Assembly: GCA_020026225.1 (NCBI GenBank)
Contig: JAHHQU010000011.1
Coordinates: 1-46,597, forward strand
Direction of reading: 5' to 3'
DNA: 46,597 nt
Source of the DNA: Phocaeicola sp.
Lineage (GTDB): Bacteria > Bacteroidota > Bacteroidia > Bacteroidales > Bacteroidaceae
Shown here: piece by piece, positions 28,084 through 37,302 of the stretch
Position numbering within the stretch: the first letter of the stretch is position 1
Layout of the letters: the number at the start of each line of letters is the position of its first letter
The notes under the pieces: generated by a model
The model's database searches: none
Told to the model about the DNA's origin: nothing
The model's input: the letters and a program-made list of their open reading frames with translations, nothing else
Program-made: the position numbers and the translations under genes

Positions 28084-29415
28084 CTAAAGTGCTGGAAGGC
28101 TGTTTCCATTAATCTTCCGATAAAGGTCGAGGGCATAAACGTCGGTCATTCCTGATATGTAATCTAAAACGGCTTGTATCTTTCCGTATAAAGACGAAGC
28201 TTGTGTATCGTATTGGCTTGAAACACGGTTGATCAATAATTGGGAGTAGGCTTTGTCAGGGAACCGTACAGCCTCTATCATCAAATCGATCAATGTGGTG
28301 ATGACTTTGTAGCCGGCCAATTCGATGTCCACTACATCCTTGGAATTGTAGATCCTGCTGAAAGCTGTGGCGGAGCATGCCTTATAAGCTTCTTTAATGC
28401 GAGGCTGCATGTTCCAGATAAGTGTTCCTTCAAATTTTCCCGCAAGAATCTCGTCTTCTTTTTCTAAGAATACTCTTGTGCATTCTTTTACTAACACTCC
28501 GATAGCTGAAGAGCGTAAATAGGCAATGAGTTCATTGGTGTCTGTTACGATGGATGCAATTTCCCTCATCTTGGTTTTTCGCTCCTCGGTAAAGAAACGA
28601 TTGTAGAGTGCAATTGTTTCTTCAGTAGTGAGTATTTTTAATTTGTGTGCGTCCTCAATATCCATCATCTGGTAGCAAATGTCGTCGGCTGCTTCAACCA
28701 AGTATACCAGAGGATGTCGTGCAAAACGTAGGGGCTCCTTTTCTTTGCTGAGTTGTAGAATTCCTAGTTCTTGAGCGATGTTTTGATAATCAGCTTCCTC
28801 CGATAGGAAGAATCCGAATTTCTGCTTTTCACCTGCCAAAGAAGATGAAAATGGATATTTCACGATGGAGGCAAGTGTAGAATAGGTCATTACAAATCCT
28901 CCTCTTCTTCTTCCTTTGAATTGGTGTGTGAGTAGGCGGAAAGCATTTGCATTTCCTTCAAAATGAATAAGATCCTGCCATTCTCGTTCGGAGAGCATGG
29001 GTCTCAGCTCTTGTCCTTTCCCCTCTGAAAAATAGGTGCCGATGGCTTTTTCTCCAGAATGGCCGAAAGGAGGGTTGCCCATATCGTGAGCGAGACAAGC
29101 TGCGGCTACGATGGAACCGATTTCGGAGAGGTGAGTTTCTTGAAGTTCCGGATTCTTAGAAAGTAAGGCCTTGGAAACCTCATTACCTAGTGAACGTCCC
29201 ACACAGGATACTTCCAAGCTGTGGGTCAATCGGTTGTGGACGAAAACACTTCCTGGAAGTGGAAATACTTGAGTCTTGTTTTGCAGGCGGCGGAAAGGTG
29301 CGGAGAAAATCAAGCGGTCGTAATCCCGTTGGAACTCGCTTCGGTCGTCTTTTTTAAGGTAATGTAGTTCCTCTAAGCCAAAGCGTTTATTTGATATCAA
29401 TTGTTTCCAGTTCAT
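28084..29415 (-). CDS. dgt: deoxyguanosinetriphosphate triphosphohydrolase (dGTPase)
   Basis: An HD-domain phosphohydrolase of 443 residues that cleaves dGTP, or several dNTPs, to deoxynucleoside and triphosphate. N-terminal RDYDRLIFSAPFRRLQNKTQ (30-49) and HNRLTHSLEVSCVGRSLG (60-77) are dGTPase hallmarks, and the metal-binding HD pair is H110-D111 in AHDMGNPPFGHSGE. It faces glsB at its 3' end; an imperfect hairpin at 27989-28034 could end both transcripts. The dUTPase gene starts on the other strand 123 bp away, so two dNTP-pool enzymes share one divergent region. Confidence 0.92.
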   Translation of the reverse strand: MNWKQLISNKRFGLEELHYLKKDDRSEFQRDYDRLIFSAPFRRLQNKTQVFPLPGSVFVHNRLTHSLEVSCVGRSLGNEVSKALLSKNPELQETHLSEIGSIVAAACLAHDMGNPPFGHSGEKAIGTYFSEGKGQELRPMLSEREWQDLIHFEGNANAFRLLTHQFKGRRRGGFVMTYSTLASIVKYPFSSSLAGEKQKFGFFLSEEADYQNIAQELGILQLSKEKEPLRFARHPLVYLVEAADDICYQMMDIEDAHKLKILTTEETIALYNRFFTEERKTKMREIASIVTDTNELIAYLRSSAIGVLVKECTRVFLEKEDEILAGKFEGTLIWNMQPRIKEAYKACSATAFSRIYNSKDVVDIELAGYKVITTLIDLMIEAVRFPDKAYSQLLINRVSSQYDTQASSLYGKIQAVLDYISGMTDVYALDLYRKINGNSLPAL

Positions 29416-29439
29416 AGGCTATATGCTTATAGTTCAATA

Positions 29440-29447
29440 CAAAAGTA
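29440..29447 (-). promoter_or_regulatory. -7 box of dgt
   Basis: On the minus strand this reads TACTTTTG, matching TAnnTTTG, 25 bp upstream of the dgt start codon. On the opposite strand, the best box for dut is TAAATTCG (29501-29508), one base off consensus, directly next to a small dyad CACAT-GAA-ATGTG (29488-29500). Confidence 0.5.
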
Positions 29448-29538
29448 TAAAAGATTCCTATAAAAAATGGTAAATTAACGGCTAAATCACATGAAATGTG
29501 TAAATTCGCAGTTTGGAATTAATTGTATTAAATGAATC

Positions 29539-29973
29539 ATGAAAGTACAGATTATAAATAACTCAAAACATCCTCTTCCTCAGTATGCAACTCCTCTTTC
29601 TGCAGGGATGGATCTTCGTGCGAATCTGGATGCTCCAGTCGTTTTAAAGCCCTTGGAACGTTGCTTGATTCCTACGGGATTGTCCATCGCTCTTCCTGAG
29701 GGGTACGAAGCCCAAGTACGTCCACGTAGTGGTCTTGCTTTGAAGAAAGGAATTACCGTATTAAATAGTCCGGGTACCATTGACGCTGACTACCGTGGCG
29801 AAATCCGTGTCATCTTAGTGAATCTTTCGGCTGAAGAATTTGTGATTGAAGACGGAGAACGCATTGCCCAGATGGTTGTTGCTCGCCATGAGCAGGCCGA
29901 ATGGCAAGAAGTGGAGGTGTTGGATGAAACAGAACGCGGTACCGGTGGTTTTGGGCATACAGGTACTTTGTAA
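29539..29973 (+). CDS. dut: deoxyuridine 5'-triphosphate nucleotidohydrolase (dUTPase)
   Basis: A trimeric dUTPase subunit of 144 residues; it hydrolyses dUTP to dUMP and keeps uracil out of DNA. All five family motifs are visible in order: AGMDLRANL, RPRSGLALKKGI, GTIDADYRGEI with the catalytic Asp, RIAQMVV, and the flexible C-terminal ERGTGGFGHTG. It is followed 12 bp later by the TPR lipoprotein gene, so it may head the envelope operon 29539-33946. Confidence 0.97.
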   Translation: MKVQIINNSKHPLPQYATPLSAGMDLRANLDAPVVLKPLERCLIPTGLSIALPEGYEAQVRPRSGLALKKGITVLNSPGTIDADYRGEIRVILVNLSAEEFVIEDGERIAQMVVARHEQAEWQEVEVLDETERGTGGFGHTGTL

Positions 29974-29985
29974 AAAGCTTGGCTT

Positions 29986-31788
29986 ATGAGATATTTGATA
30001 TCATTGATAACGATAGGTCTTTCCATTTTTTTCTTGTCGTGTGGTACGTCGAAAAAACAGGCCTCATTAGCAGTCCCAGCTCGTACTGTTCAGGAAGAAA
30101 AAGATCCGCTGACTTACGAACAGCGACGCAAATTCGATTACTTTTTCTTGGAAGCTGTACGCAAGAAGCAGAAAGGTGATTATGACGCAGCTTTTGAGTT
30201 GTATTCACATTGCTTGGATATTTATCCCGAATCGGCGGCGGCACTTTATGAACTTTCCCAATTTTATTTGTTTTTGGGACAGGAAGAAAAAAGTGAAAAG
30301 GCTTTGAAGAAGGCTGTTCGTTCAGATGAAAAGAATTTTTGGTATAAGCAGACATTAGCCGCTTATTACCAGAGCAAACGGGATTGGCCGAAAGCAATTG
30401 CCGTTTATGAGGATATGGCTACTTTGTTCCCTTCTCGCCTGGAACCCCTCTTGTCACTGTCTTCGTTGTACGCCATGACGAAGAGTTATGAAAAGGTGGT
30501 GAGTACTTTGGACCGTGTGGAACTGTTGGATGGTAAGTCCGAACAGATTAGTATGGAAAAGTTCCGTATGTATCTGGCTTTGAACAATCAGGAACAGGCT
30601 TTCACTGAAATAAAAAGTCTGGTTGATGAATATCCTTATGAAATGCGTTATCGTACGTTGTTAGGCAACTTGTATCTAACGAATAATCATCCGGATGAGG
30701 CGTATTCCACGTATCGAAAGATATTGGATGAAACACCTGATTACGCTCCAGCATTGCTGGCGATGACGAATTATTATCAAAAGATAGGTAATGACAGTTT
30801 GTATCGTCAGTCTTTGGATTCAGTCTTGTTGAATGACAACGTTGAGACAGATACGAAGATGGAAATAATGCGCCAGCTTATTGTGCAGGATGAGCAAAGC
30901 TCCAAGAAGGACAGCACGCAAATCATCGCTTTGTTCAATGAAATAATGAAGTGCCCACAACCCAATGCGGATCTTCCGATGCTTTATGCCCAGTATCTTT
31001 ATTCAAAGAAAATGGAAAAAGAATCTGTTCCTGTTTTGAATAAGGTCTTGGATTTGGACCCGGAAAATAAGCCGGCTCGCTTGTTGCTGCTTGGGTATGC
31101 ACTGCAGGAGAATGATACAGATGAAGTAATTCGTGTAGCTACTCCTGCCATGCAGTATAGTCCGGACGTTTTGGAAATCTATTATTATCTGGGAATGGCT
31201 TATTATCAAAAAAAAGAAGAATCCAAGGCTTTGGAGGTATTTAGAAAGGGAGAAAAGCAGATAACAGATAAGATGGAGAAACCTATGGTCTCTGATTATT
31301 ATGCTATTATGGGTGATTTGTGTCATTCTTTGCAAAAGAAATCAGAAGCGTATGCTGCTTACGATTCGTCGCTGGTATATAATCCGAACAACATCAATAC
31401 CCTAAATAACTACGCTTATTTCTTGTCGGTAGAACGCAGGGATTTGGATAAGGCGGAGGAAATGAGTTACCGTACGGTGAAGGCAGAGCCAGAGAATGCA
31501 ACGTATTTGGACACCTATTCTTGGATTCTCTTTGAAAAAGGAAAATACACCGAGGCATGTATCTACATTGAACAAGCCCTGCAAAACGGAGGGGACAGCA
31601 GTCAGGTGATTCTTGAACACTGTGGCGACATTTATTATAAATTAGGTAATAAGGCAAAAGCGGTAGAATTCTGGAAAAAGGCCGATGCACAAGGAAGTGA
31701 GTCTGAGGATAACAGTGCTCCTCGTACTGAAGCGGAAATCAAACGATTGAAACAGAAAATAGCGTTACAAAAATATATCTCCGAATGA
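29986..31788 (+). CDS. tetratricopeptide-repeat lipoprotein
   Basis: A 600-residue protein with a lipoprotein signal peptide: a hydrophobic run and the lipobox LSC with Cys19. From about residue 45 to 580 it is built of TPR-like helix pairs, for example AAALYELSQFYLFLGQEEKS, LLGNLYLTNNHPDEAYSTYR and YYYLGMAYYQKKEESKALEV. It probably acts as a scaffold on the periplasmic side of a membrane. It overlaps the DUF4292 gene by 4 bp (ATGA), pointing to translational coupling and a shared task in the envelope. No specific function can be read from it. Confidence 0.85.
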   Translation: MRYLISLITIGLSIFFLSCGTSKKQASLAVPARTVQEEKDPLTYEQRRKFDYFFLEAVRKKQKGDYDAAFELYSHCLDIYPESAAALYELSQFYLFLGQEEKSEKALKKAVRSDEKNFWYKQTLAAYYQSKRDWPKAIAVYEDMATLFPSRLEPLLSLSSLYAMTKSYEKVVSTLDRVELLDGKSEQISMEKFRMYLALNNQEQAFTEIKSLVDEYPYEMRYRTLLGNLYLTNNHPDEAYSTYRKILDETPDYAPALLAMTNYYQKIGNDSLYRQSLDSVLLNDNVETDTKMEIMRQLIVQDEQSSKKDSTQIIALFNEIMKCPQPNADLPMLYAQYLYSKKMEKESVPVLNKVLDLDPENKPARLLLLGYALQENDTDEVIRVATPAMQYSPDVLEIYYYLGMAYYQKKEESKALEVFRKGEKQITDKMEKPMVSDYYAIMGDLCHSLQKKSEAYAAYDSSLVYNPNNINTLNNYAYFLSVERRDLDKAEEMSYRTVKAEPENATYLDTYSWILFEKGKYTEACIYIEQALQNGGDSSQVILEHCGDIYYKLGNKAKAVEFWKKADAQGSESEDNSAPRTEAEIKRLKQKIALQKYISE

Positions 31789-32621
31789 TAAAGAAAATAA
31801 ATTATAGCTTGCTCGTGGTGCTGGTTGTCCTTTTGGCAGCTTCTTGTTCATCGTCAAAGCAAGCAAGTAAGGCACCGATGGTTGGAAATCTGACAGGTAC
31901 CGAATATTTGGAAAAATTCCTTACTTCTGCTCCTCAATGGAGTAGTCTTTCTTCAAAAGCTTCTTTCGATTTGGGATTGGGCGGGAAAGGAAACATGCAT
32001 GTAAGCGGGACTTTTCGCATTCGTCGTGGTGAAGTGGTGCAATTCTCTATTGCCCCCGTGTTGGGAATTGAAGTGGCTCGTATGGAATTAACTCCTAAAG
32101 GAATGTTGCTGGTCGATCGGATCAACAAGCGATATGTTCGAGCTTCTTTTAAAGAAGTCAGCGAATTGTTGCACATGGATGTGAATTTTCATATCTTGCA
32201 GTCCTTGTTCCTGAACGAGGTGTTTTTGTCTAATAAGACTGAATTGGGTCGAGATGATCTGTCTTCTTTCGGCTTGTCGATGCAGGGAAATCAGGTCGCT
32301 ATTCAGCCTAAAGGTATGAAAAGAATCCATTGTCAGTTCCTTACTTCAGCCGAACAAGGTCTGTTGGAACATACCTTGTTGACACTCCAAGGAACGAAAT
32401 ATCGTTTGAATTGGGATTATACGGATTTTACTGACTTGCGTGGACGTTTATTCCCTAAGAAAACGAATGTCAGTTTGCATGGAATGAGTAAGCCTTACTA
32501 TTTGAATTTGAAACTGTCTCGCCTTTCTCTTGATGGGAAATGGGATAGTTATACAGAATTGTCGGCTCGCTATGAAAAAATAGAACTTAAAGAACTGCTT
32601 AAAGTCTTGCTGAAATTATGA
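31785..32621 (+). CDS. DUF4292 lipoprotein
   Basis: A lipoprotein of 278 residues; the signal peptide ends in the lipobox AASC with Cys21. The rest fits DUF4292: SSKASFDLGLGGKGNMHVSG, then RRGEVVQFSIAPVLGIEVAR, and MELTPKGMLLVDRINKRYV. This pattern of strands recalls the LolA/LolB fold, so a role in lipoprotein or lipid handling at the outer membrane is possible, but that is inference. It overlaps both neighbours by 4 bp. Confidence 0.8.
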   Translation: MIKKINYSLLVVLVVLLAASCSSSKQASKAPMVGNLTGTEYLEKFLTSAPQWSSLSSKASFDLGLGGKGNMHVSGTFRIRRGEVVQFSIAPVLGIEVARMELTPKGMLLVDRINKRYVRASFKEVSELLHMDVNFHILQSLFLNEVFLSNKTELGRDDLSSFGLSMQGNQVAIQPKGMKRIHCQFLTSAEQGLLEHTLLTLQGTKYRLNWDYTDFTDLRGRLFPKKTNVSLHGMSKPYYLNLKLSRLSLDGKWDSYTELSARYEKIELKELLKVLLKL

Positions 32622-33946
32622 GATATTTGTTGGCAATTTGGTTGATAGGAATGTGTGTGTGTTCTTCAATGGCACAGAGTACACCCAAAATTCGTAGATT
32701 GGAGAAAGAACGTAGTGAACTTCGCCGCCAAATCGACGAATCAGAAACTTTATTGCAAACTACTCAGAAAGGGGTTAAGAGCCAACTTGAAAATCTGGCT
32801 CTTTTGTCTAATCAGATAAGCGAACGTAAAAAGTATCTTCTTACCATAGAACGTGATGTTTCATCCATTCAACAAGAGATTCGTAGATTGGAAGTTGAAC
32901 TTACTGGATTGAAGCAGAATTTGGAGGCACGTAAGAAACGTTACGAACATTCAATGAAGTACATGTCGACGCGTTTGAGTATTCAAGAGAAACTGATGTT
33001 TGTCTTTTCTGCTGAAAATCTGAATCAGATGTATCGTCGTATGCGCTATGTGCAGGAATATGCTGGATTCCAGCGCTTGCAGGGTGCACAGATTCTGAAA
33101 CGGCAGCAGGAAGTAGAAGGAAAACGGAAGACTTTGCATCAGTCTAAAGAAGCGAAAGAAAAGCTGTTGGCACATGGAAAAAGAGAAAAGGCAGAACTTG
33201 AAGGTAAAGAAAAGCAGAAGCAGGAACTGTTGGGAAAATTGAAGAAGCAGCAGCAAGACATTCAGAAAGAGCTGAAACGTCAGAAACGGGATGCAGATGC
33301 TTTGAATGCAAAGATTGACCAATTGATCGCTTATGAAATAGAACAGGCAAGGAAGCGTGCTGAGGCTGAGAAAAAACGTCAGGAAGCTCTTCGCAAGCGT
33401 CAGAACTTGGAGCGTGCTAAAAAGCAGGCAGTTCAAAGAGAACAGGCCGAAGGCAAGTCGGTAGATAAAGCACCCCAGCATAGACCTGTTAAAGCCCAAG
33501 AAGTGTATCATACAGATTCAAGCGACCGAAAATTATCTGGAACTTTCGAAAAGAATAAGGGTAGGTTGCCTATTCCTGTAACAGGAACTTATGCTGTTAT
33601 CGGACATTACGGACAGTATCAGGTAAGTGGCTTGCGCCATGTTCGTTTGGATAATAAAGGAATTGATATAAAAGCACGTGAAGGAGCGATGGCTCGTGCT
33701 ATTTTTGATGGTGAGGTTTCTGCTATCTTTAAATACAATGGCTTGAGTAATGTTTTAGTTCGTCACGGAAGCTATATATCTGTGTATTGTAATCTGTCAT
33801 CAGTATTAGTTAGAAAAGGCAGCCAGTTGAAGACACGTGATGTGATTGGACAAGTACATACGGATTCTGATGGGAATACAGTCTTGCACTTCCAATTACG
33901 AAAAGAAACAGTGAAATTGAATCCGGAATTGTGGATTCATCGTTGA
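32618..33946 (+). CDS. EnvC-like murein hydrolase activator (degenerate LytM/M23)
   Basis: A 442-residue periplasmic protein. A signal peptide ends near SSMA (16-19), followed by a long coiled coil (about 24-290, rich in Lys, Glu and Gln) and a C-terminal LytM domain (about 320-440). The zinc ligands of active M23 peptidases are mostly gone: N346 stands where HxGIDI has His, the YAHL motif reads YCNL (390-393), and the terminal HLHF reads VLHF (422-425). Such domains in EnvC and NlpD activate amidases rather than cut peptides, so an activator of cell separation is the best reading. Last gene of the operon; a terminator follows. Confidence 0.88.
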   Translation: MRYLLAIWLIGMCVCSSMAQSTPKIRRLEKERSELRRQIDESETLLQTTQKGVKSQLENLALLSNQISERKKYLLTIERDVSSIQQEIRRLEVELTGLKQNLEARKKRYEHSMKYMSTRLSIQEKLMFVFSAENLNQMYRRMRYVQEYAGFQRLQGAQILKRQQEVEGKRKTLHQSKEAKEKLLAHGKREKAELEGKEKQKQELLGKLKKQQQDIQKELKRQKRDADALNAKIDQLIAYEIEQARKRAEAEKKRQEALRKRQNLERAKKQAVQREQAEGKSVDKAPQHRPVKAQEVYHTDSSDRKLSGTFEKNKGRLPIPVTGTYAVIGHYGQYQVSGLRHVRLDNKGIDIKAREGAMARAIFDGEVSAIFKYNGLSNVLVRHGSYISVYCNLSSVLVRKGSQLKTRDVIGQVHTDSDGNTVLHFQLRKETVKLNPELWIHR

Positions 33947-33966
33947 TATTTTGTCTCATAAAAACG

Positions 33967-34010
33967 AAAGCTCCCTCTGAAATTTGATGGATTTCAGAGG
34001 GAGCTTTTCT
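33967..34010. terminator. bidirectional terminator between envC-like gene and M20 deacylase
   Basis: A perfect 17-bp stem, AAAGCTCCCTCTGAAAT (33967-33983) and ATTTCAGAGGGAGCTTT (33991-34007), with a 7-nt loop, T-rich on both outer sides. It serves both convergent genes. Confidence 0.9.
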
Positions 34011-34023
34011 ATATTTTTTATTC

Positions 34024-35088
34024 TTAGATAGCCAATCCGTCTAATAATTTGATGTAAAAGTCAATTGCTTCTTCAATCTCGTTGAGCATAATAAATTCAT
34101 CGGCAGTGTGCGAACGCGATGATTTGCCTGGACCTATCTTCAATGAAGGGAAAGGCATTAATGACTGGTCCGATAAGGTCGGAGAGCCGAAAGGCTTTTT
34201 CCCTAATGAAATGGCACGTTGTACTATGGGATGGTCTGCAGGAATGCATGATGAATTCAAGCGGAAAGAACGTGCTTTGGCCTCACAACTAATATGTTTC
34301 TTTATCTCCTCAAACAATTCTTCGTTTGAATAACATTCGTTGGTACGGATGTCAACAACTGCACTGCATGTTTCTGGTACAATGTTGTGTTGTATGCCTG
34401 CATTGATTTGTGTGACAGTCATCTTTACAGGGCCCAACAGGTCAGATTCTTTAGGGAAGTGGTAAGTGCGGAACCATTCGATATCAGGCAACATCTTGTA
34501 AATAGCATTTTCGCCTTCATTTCTTGCTGCATGTCCTGAACGTCCGTAAGCAGTCAAATCCAATACGACCAATCCTTTCTCTGCAATAGCCGGCTGCATT
34601 TCTGTAGGCTCTCCCACCACTCCTAATGTAATAGGAGGTAACTGTTTGAGGACACTCTCTAAGCCGTTTTTTCCGGAAATTTCTTCTTCGCAGGAAGCTA
34701 AAAAGATTGAGTTGTATTTCTGTTCGGTGGCACTTAAATAGCGATAGACTTGGAATAAAGATACTACACTTGCTCCTGCGTCGTTACTTCCTAATCCATA
34801 GAGCTTTCCATTTTCCTGCTTCGGAGTGTATGGATGTCTGCGCCATCCATTGACAGGCTTTACGGTGTCAATGTGTGAATTCAATAAAATGGTGGGCTTT
34901 GAAGTGTCAAACATTGGACTGATGCACCATACGTTATTGCCTGAACGCCCCGTCATGATACCTGATTCTTCAATATAATTCTGTAAGAAATCTGCTGCCG
35001 CATCTTCTTCGCGACTAATTGAAGGTATTCCTATCAGTGCTTGAAGTAAAGTAAGAGCTTCTGATGTATAATAATTTATATCTATCAT
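34024..35088 (-). CDS. M20 family deacylase, ArgE-type (acetyl-/succinyl-ornithine or -citrulline)
   Basis: A zinc peptidase-fold deacylase of 354 residues. Metal and catalytic residues are visible: SHIDT (H72, D74), GLGSNDAG (D103), and CEEEISGK with the catalytic Glu near 135, followed by VGEPTEM and a C-terminal SHTADEF with the last His ligand. This matches the ArgE group of arginine synthesis. Bacteroides fragilis is known to use N-succinylated intermediates, so the substrate may be N-succinyl-citrulline; that is inference. It stands alone, with a promoter box 20 bp upstream. Confidence 0.82.
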   Translation of the reverse strand: MIDINYYTSEALTLLQALIGIPSISREEDAAADFLQNYIEESGIMTGRSGNNVWCISPMFDTSKPTILLNSHIDTVKPVNGWRRHPYTPKQENGKLYGLGSNDAGASVVSLFQVYRYLSATEQKYNSIFLASCEEEISGKNGLESVLKQLPPITLGVVGEPTEMQPAIAEKGLVVLDLTAYGRSGHAARNEGENAIYKMLPDIEWFRTYHFPKESDLLGPVKMTVTQINAGIQHNIVPETCSAVVDIRTNECYSNEELFEEIKKHISCEAKARSFRLNSSCIPADHPIVQRAISLGKKPFGSPTLSDQSLMPFPSLKIGPGKSSRSHTADEFIMLNEIEEAIDFYIKLLDGLAI

Positions 35089-35107
35089 AATGTCTACGTT
35101 TTAGACA

Positions 35108-35115
35108 CAAATATA
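35108..35115 (-). promoter_or_regulatory. -7 box of the M20 deacylase
   Basis: On the minus strand this reads TATATTTG, matching TAnnTTTG, 20 bp upstream of the start codon. Confidence 0.5.
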
Positions 35116-35288
35116 AGATTTATTTTCTGTAAGCGCTTTATTTAGTCTGTATTTTTTATTTTGTAGCTGTATGAGGTGGTTGGGCTTGTTTAGGGAAAAC
35201 TCGTTTCCCAAAACTGAATAGATGAATGATTTTCAATTATAGATAAGGTATTCGCTGCTTGTCTTTTCTTTGTCTTTGACGATGCCCT

Positions 35289-35410
35289 TTGATTTTTAAA
35301 AAGTTGAGAAATAAACGTATTGATTTTTAAATACTTGGTATGTATTGATTTATAGTATATTAGGAATATAGAATATACTAAATAGTTCTTTTTACAACTA
35401 AATAGTTCTT
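35289..35410. repeat. short direct repeats and tandem dyads before the acyl-CoA synthetase gene
   Basis: Three pairs of direct repeats: TTGATTTTTAAA (35289-35300, 35320-35331), GTATTGATTT (35317-35326, 35342-35351) and ACTAAATAGTTCTT (35377-35390, 35397-35410). The last pair is spaced exactly 20 bp, about two helical turns, and its core AACTA-AA-TAGTT is itself a dyad. The pair ends 49 bp before the -7 box of the synthetase, a place suited to an activator or repressor binding as two dimers on one DNA face. Confidence 0.65.
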
Positions 35411-35459
35411 GTTTAGAGATTAAATCATCTTTAACTGCCTGTTATTCCAAATTAAACTT

Positions 35460-35467
35460 TATCTTTG
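35460..35467 (+). promoter_or_regulatory. -7 box of the acyl-CoA synthetase gene
   Basis: TATCTTTG matches TAnnTTTG, 29 bp upstream of the start codon. No good TTTG -33 box is found at the usual distance, consistent with dependence on a regulator bound at the upstream repeats. Confidence 0.6.
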
Positions 35468-35496
35468 CAGTATTATATTAAACTACTTATTTAATT

Positions 35497-37302
35497 ATGA
35501 GTCAATCTTATTTGTCAGACCTCGTTTTTCGTCAGGCCAAGAAGTATGGTGATCGAGTAGCGTTGAAGTATCGTGATTATTCGAAATCGGCTTGGATTCC
35601 TGTGTCGTTTAACAAGTTTGCTGATACTGTACGGCGTGCAGCTCGTGCTTTTGTAGCATCGGGTATCCGCGTACAAGAAAATGTGGGTACTTTCTCCCAG
35701 AATATGCCTGAATGCTTATATGTAGACTTTGCATCTTTCGCCACTCGTGTGGTTACGATTCCTCTTTATGCTACAAGCTCTGAATCACAGGTGCATTATA
35801 TCTTGCAGGATGCGGAAATTCGATATCTCTTTGTCGGGGAACAGTATCAATATGATGTAGCTTGGAGAGTTCAGCAGATTTGTTCTTCTTTAAAGCAAAT
35901 TGTAATCTTCGATAAGAGCGTAAAGCGTGCCAAAGGAGATAACCAGTCCGTTTATTTTGATGAATTCATTAAGTTAGGTGATGATTTGAAGTATCAGGAG
36001 GAAGTGGAAACTCGTACCAAGGCTTCCAACACGGATGATATCGCTAATATCTTGTATACTTCTGGTACTACAGGTGATTCAAAGGGCGTTATGCTGCATC
36101 ACTCTTGTTTCAATGCGGCTATCAGTGCACATGATACCATGCTGACCAATGTTACGGATTCAGACGTGGTTATGAATTTCCTTCCTTATACTCATATTTT
36201 TGAAAGAGCGTGGACCTATTATTGTATTCATAAAGGCTGTACTTTGTGTGTCAATTTGCATCCTCAGGATATTCAGAAGACGATTAAAGAAGTTCGTCCG
36301 ACAGCGATGTGCAGCGTTCCTCGTTTCTGGGAAAAGGTGTACAATGGAGTCATGGAGAAAATCAATCAATCTACCGGTGTAAAGAAGCAGATGATGTGTT
36401 CTGCTCTGGAAATTGGTAGAAAACACAATATTGATTATTTGATGAACGGCAAGAAGCCTCCTATGTGGTTGCACTTGAAATATAAGTTCTGTGAAAACAC
36501 GATTTTCAGCGTCTTGAAGAAAACTATCGGTATTGAAAACGGACGATTCTTCCCGACGGCGGGTGCTGCTATTCCTGTTAAGGTTGAAGAATTCGTTCAT
36601 TCTGTAGGAGTCAATATGGTGGCTGGCTATGGATTGACGGAAACCACTGCAACTGTTTCTTTTGCCATGTATGACAATTTCCGCTTGGGTTGTGTCGGTG
36701 ACTTGCTTCCTGGATTGGAGATGAAGTTTGGTGAAGACAATGAAATCTTGCTTCGAGGAGCGACGGTTACTCGTGGATATTATAAGAAAGAAGCGATTAC
36801 CAAGCAGGCATTTACAGAAGATGGTTGGTTCCATACAGGAGATGCTGGTTATTTGAAGGATGGTCGATTGTACTTGACGGATCGAATCAAGGATTTGTTT
36901 AAGACATCGAATGGTAAATACATCGCTCCGCAGGCTATAGAAACGAAGTTGGTAGTAGATCGTTACATTGACCAGATTTCCATCATTGCTGACCGACGCA
37001 AATTCGTTTCTGCCTTGATTGTTCCTGAATATGAACAGGTAAAGAATTATGCAGATGCACATGGTGTTCAATATGCTTCAATAGAAGAACTTTTGAAAAA
37101 ACCGGAAATAATCGAATTGTTCCGTACGCGTATTGATACGCTTCAGCAGCAATTCGCTCATTATGAGCAAGTAAAACGATTTACACTGCTTCCTCATCCG
37201 TTCTCAATGGAACGTGGTGAATTGACGAATACCTTGAAGGTGAAACGTTCGGTATTGCTGAAAAATTATGCTGCAGAAATAGATAAGATGTACGAAGACT
37301 AA
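35497..37302 (+). CDS. long-chain fatty acid--CoA ligase (AMP-forming)
   Basis: A 601-residue member of the adenylate-forming superfamily that activates fatty acids to acyl-CoA through an acyl-adenylate. The P-loop-like motif is NILYTSGTTGDSKGVMLHH (about 185-203), the next core motif GYGLTETTATVS, and the C-terminal hinge region is GDAGYLKDGRLYLTDRIKD. Overall it resembles FadD15/FAA-type membrane-associated synthetases with ALYATSS near residue 90. It is a single-gene transcript with its own promoter. The stop codon lies inside a predicted RNA stem (37297-37305). Confidence 0.92.
   Translation: MSQSYLSDLVFRQAKKYGDRVALKYRDYSKSAWIPVSFNKFADTVRRAARAFVASGIRVQENVGTFSQNMPECLYVDFASFATRVVTIPLYATSSESQVHYILQDAEIRYLFVGEQYQYDVAWRVQQICSSLKQIVIFDKSVKRAKGDNQSVYFDEFIKLGDDLKYQEEVETRTKASNTDDIANILYTSGTTGDSKGVMLHHSCFNAAISAHDTMLTNVTDSDVVMNFLPYTHIFERAWTYYCIHKGCTLCVNLHPQDIQKTIKEVRPTAMCSVPRFWEKVYNGVMEKINQSTGVKKQMMCSALEIGRKHNIDYLMNGKKPPMWLHLKYKFCENTIFSVLKKTIGIENGRFFPTAGAAIPVKVEEFVHSVGVNMVAGYGLTETTATVSFAMYDNFRLGCVGDLLPGLEMKFGEDNEILLRGATVTRGYYKKEAITKQAFTEDGWFHTGDAGYLKDGRLYLTDRIKDLFKTSNGKYIAPQAIETKLVVDRYIDQISIIADRRKFVSALIVPEYEQVKNYADAHGVQYASIEELLKKPEIIELFRTRIDTLQQQFAHYEQVKRFTLLPHPFSMERGELTNTLKVKRSVLLKNYAAEIDKMYED

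Larger units (their letters stand above)
35089..35496. other. divergent, repeat-rich intergenic region
   Basis: 408 bp without a gene between the M20 deacylase and the acyl-CoA synthetase. It contains one -7 box at each end and, in 35289-35410, three overlapping sets of short direct repeats (see separate entry). I see no open frame. Confidence 0.7.

Noticed and set aside
36160..37071. Long minus-strand open frame of 303 codons inside the acyl-CoA synthetase gene
   Set aside because: It is antisense to a clear conserved enzyme, has no recognisable domain and no promoter; a codon-bias shadow.
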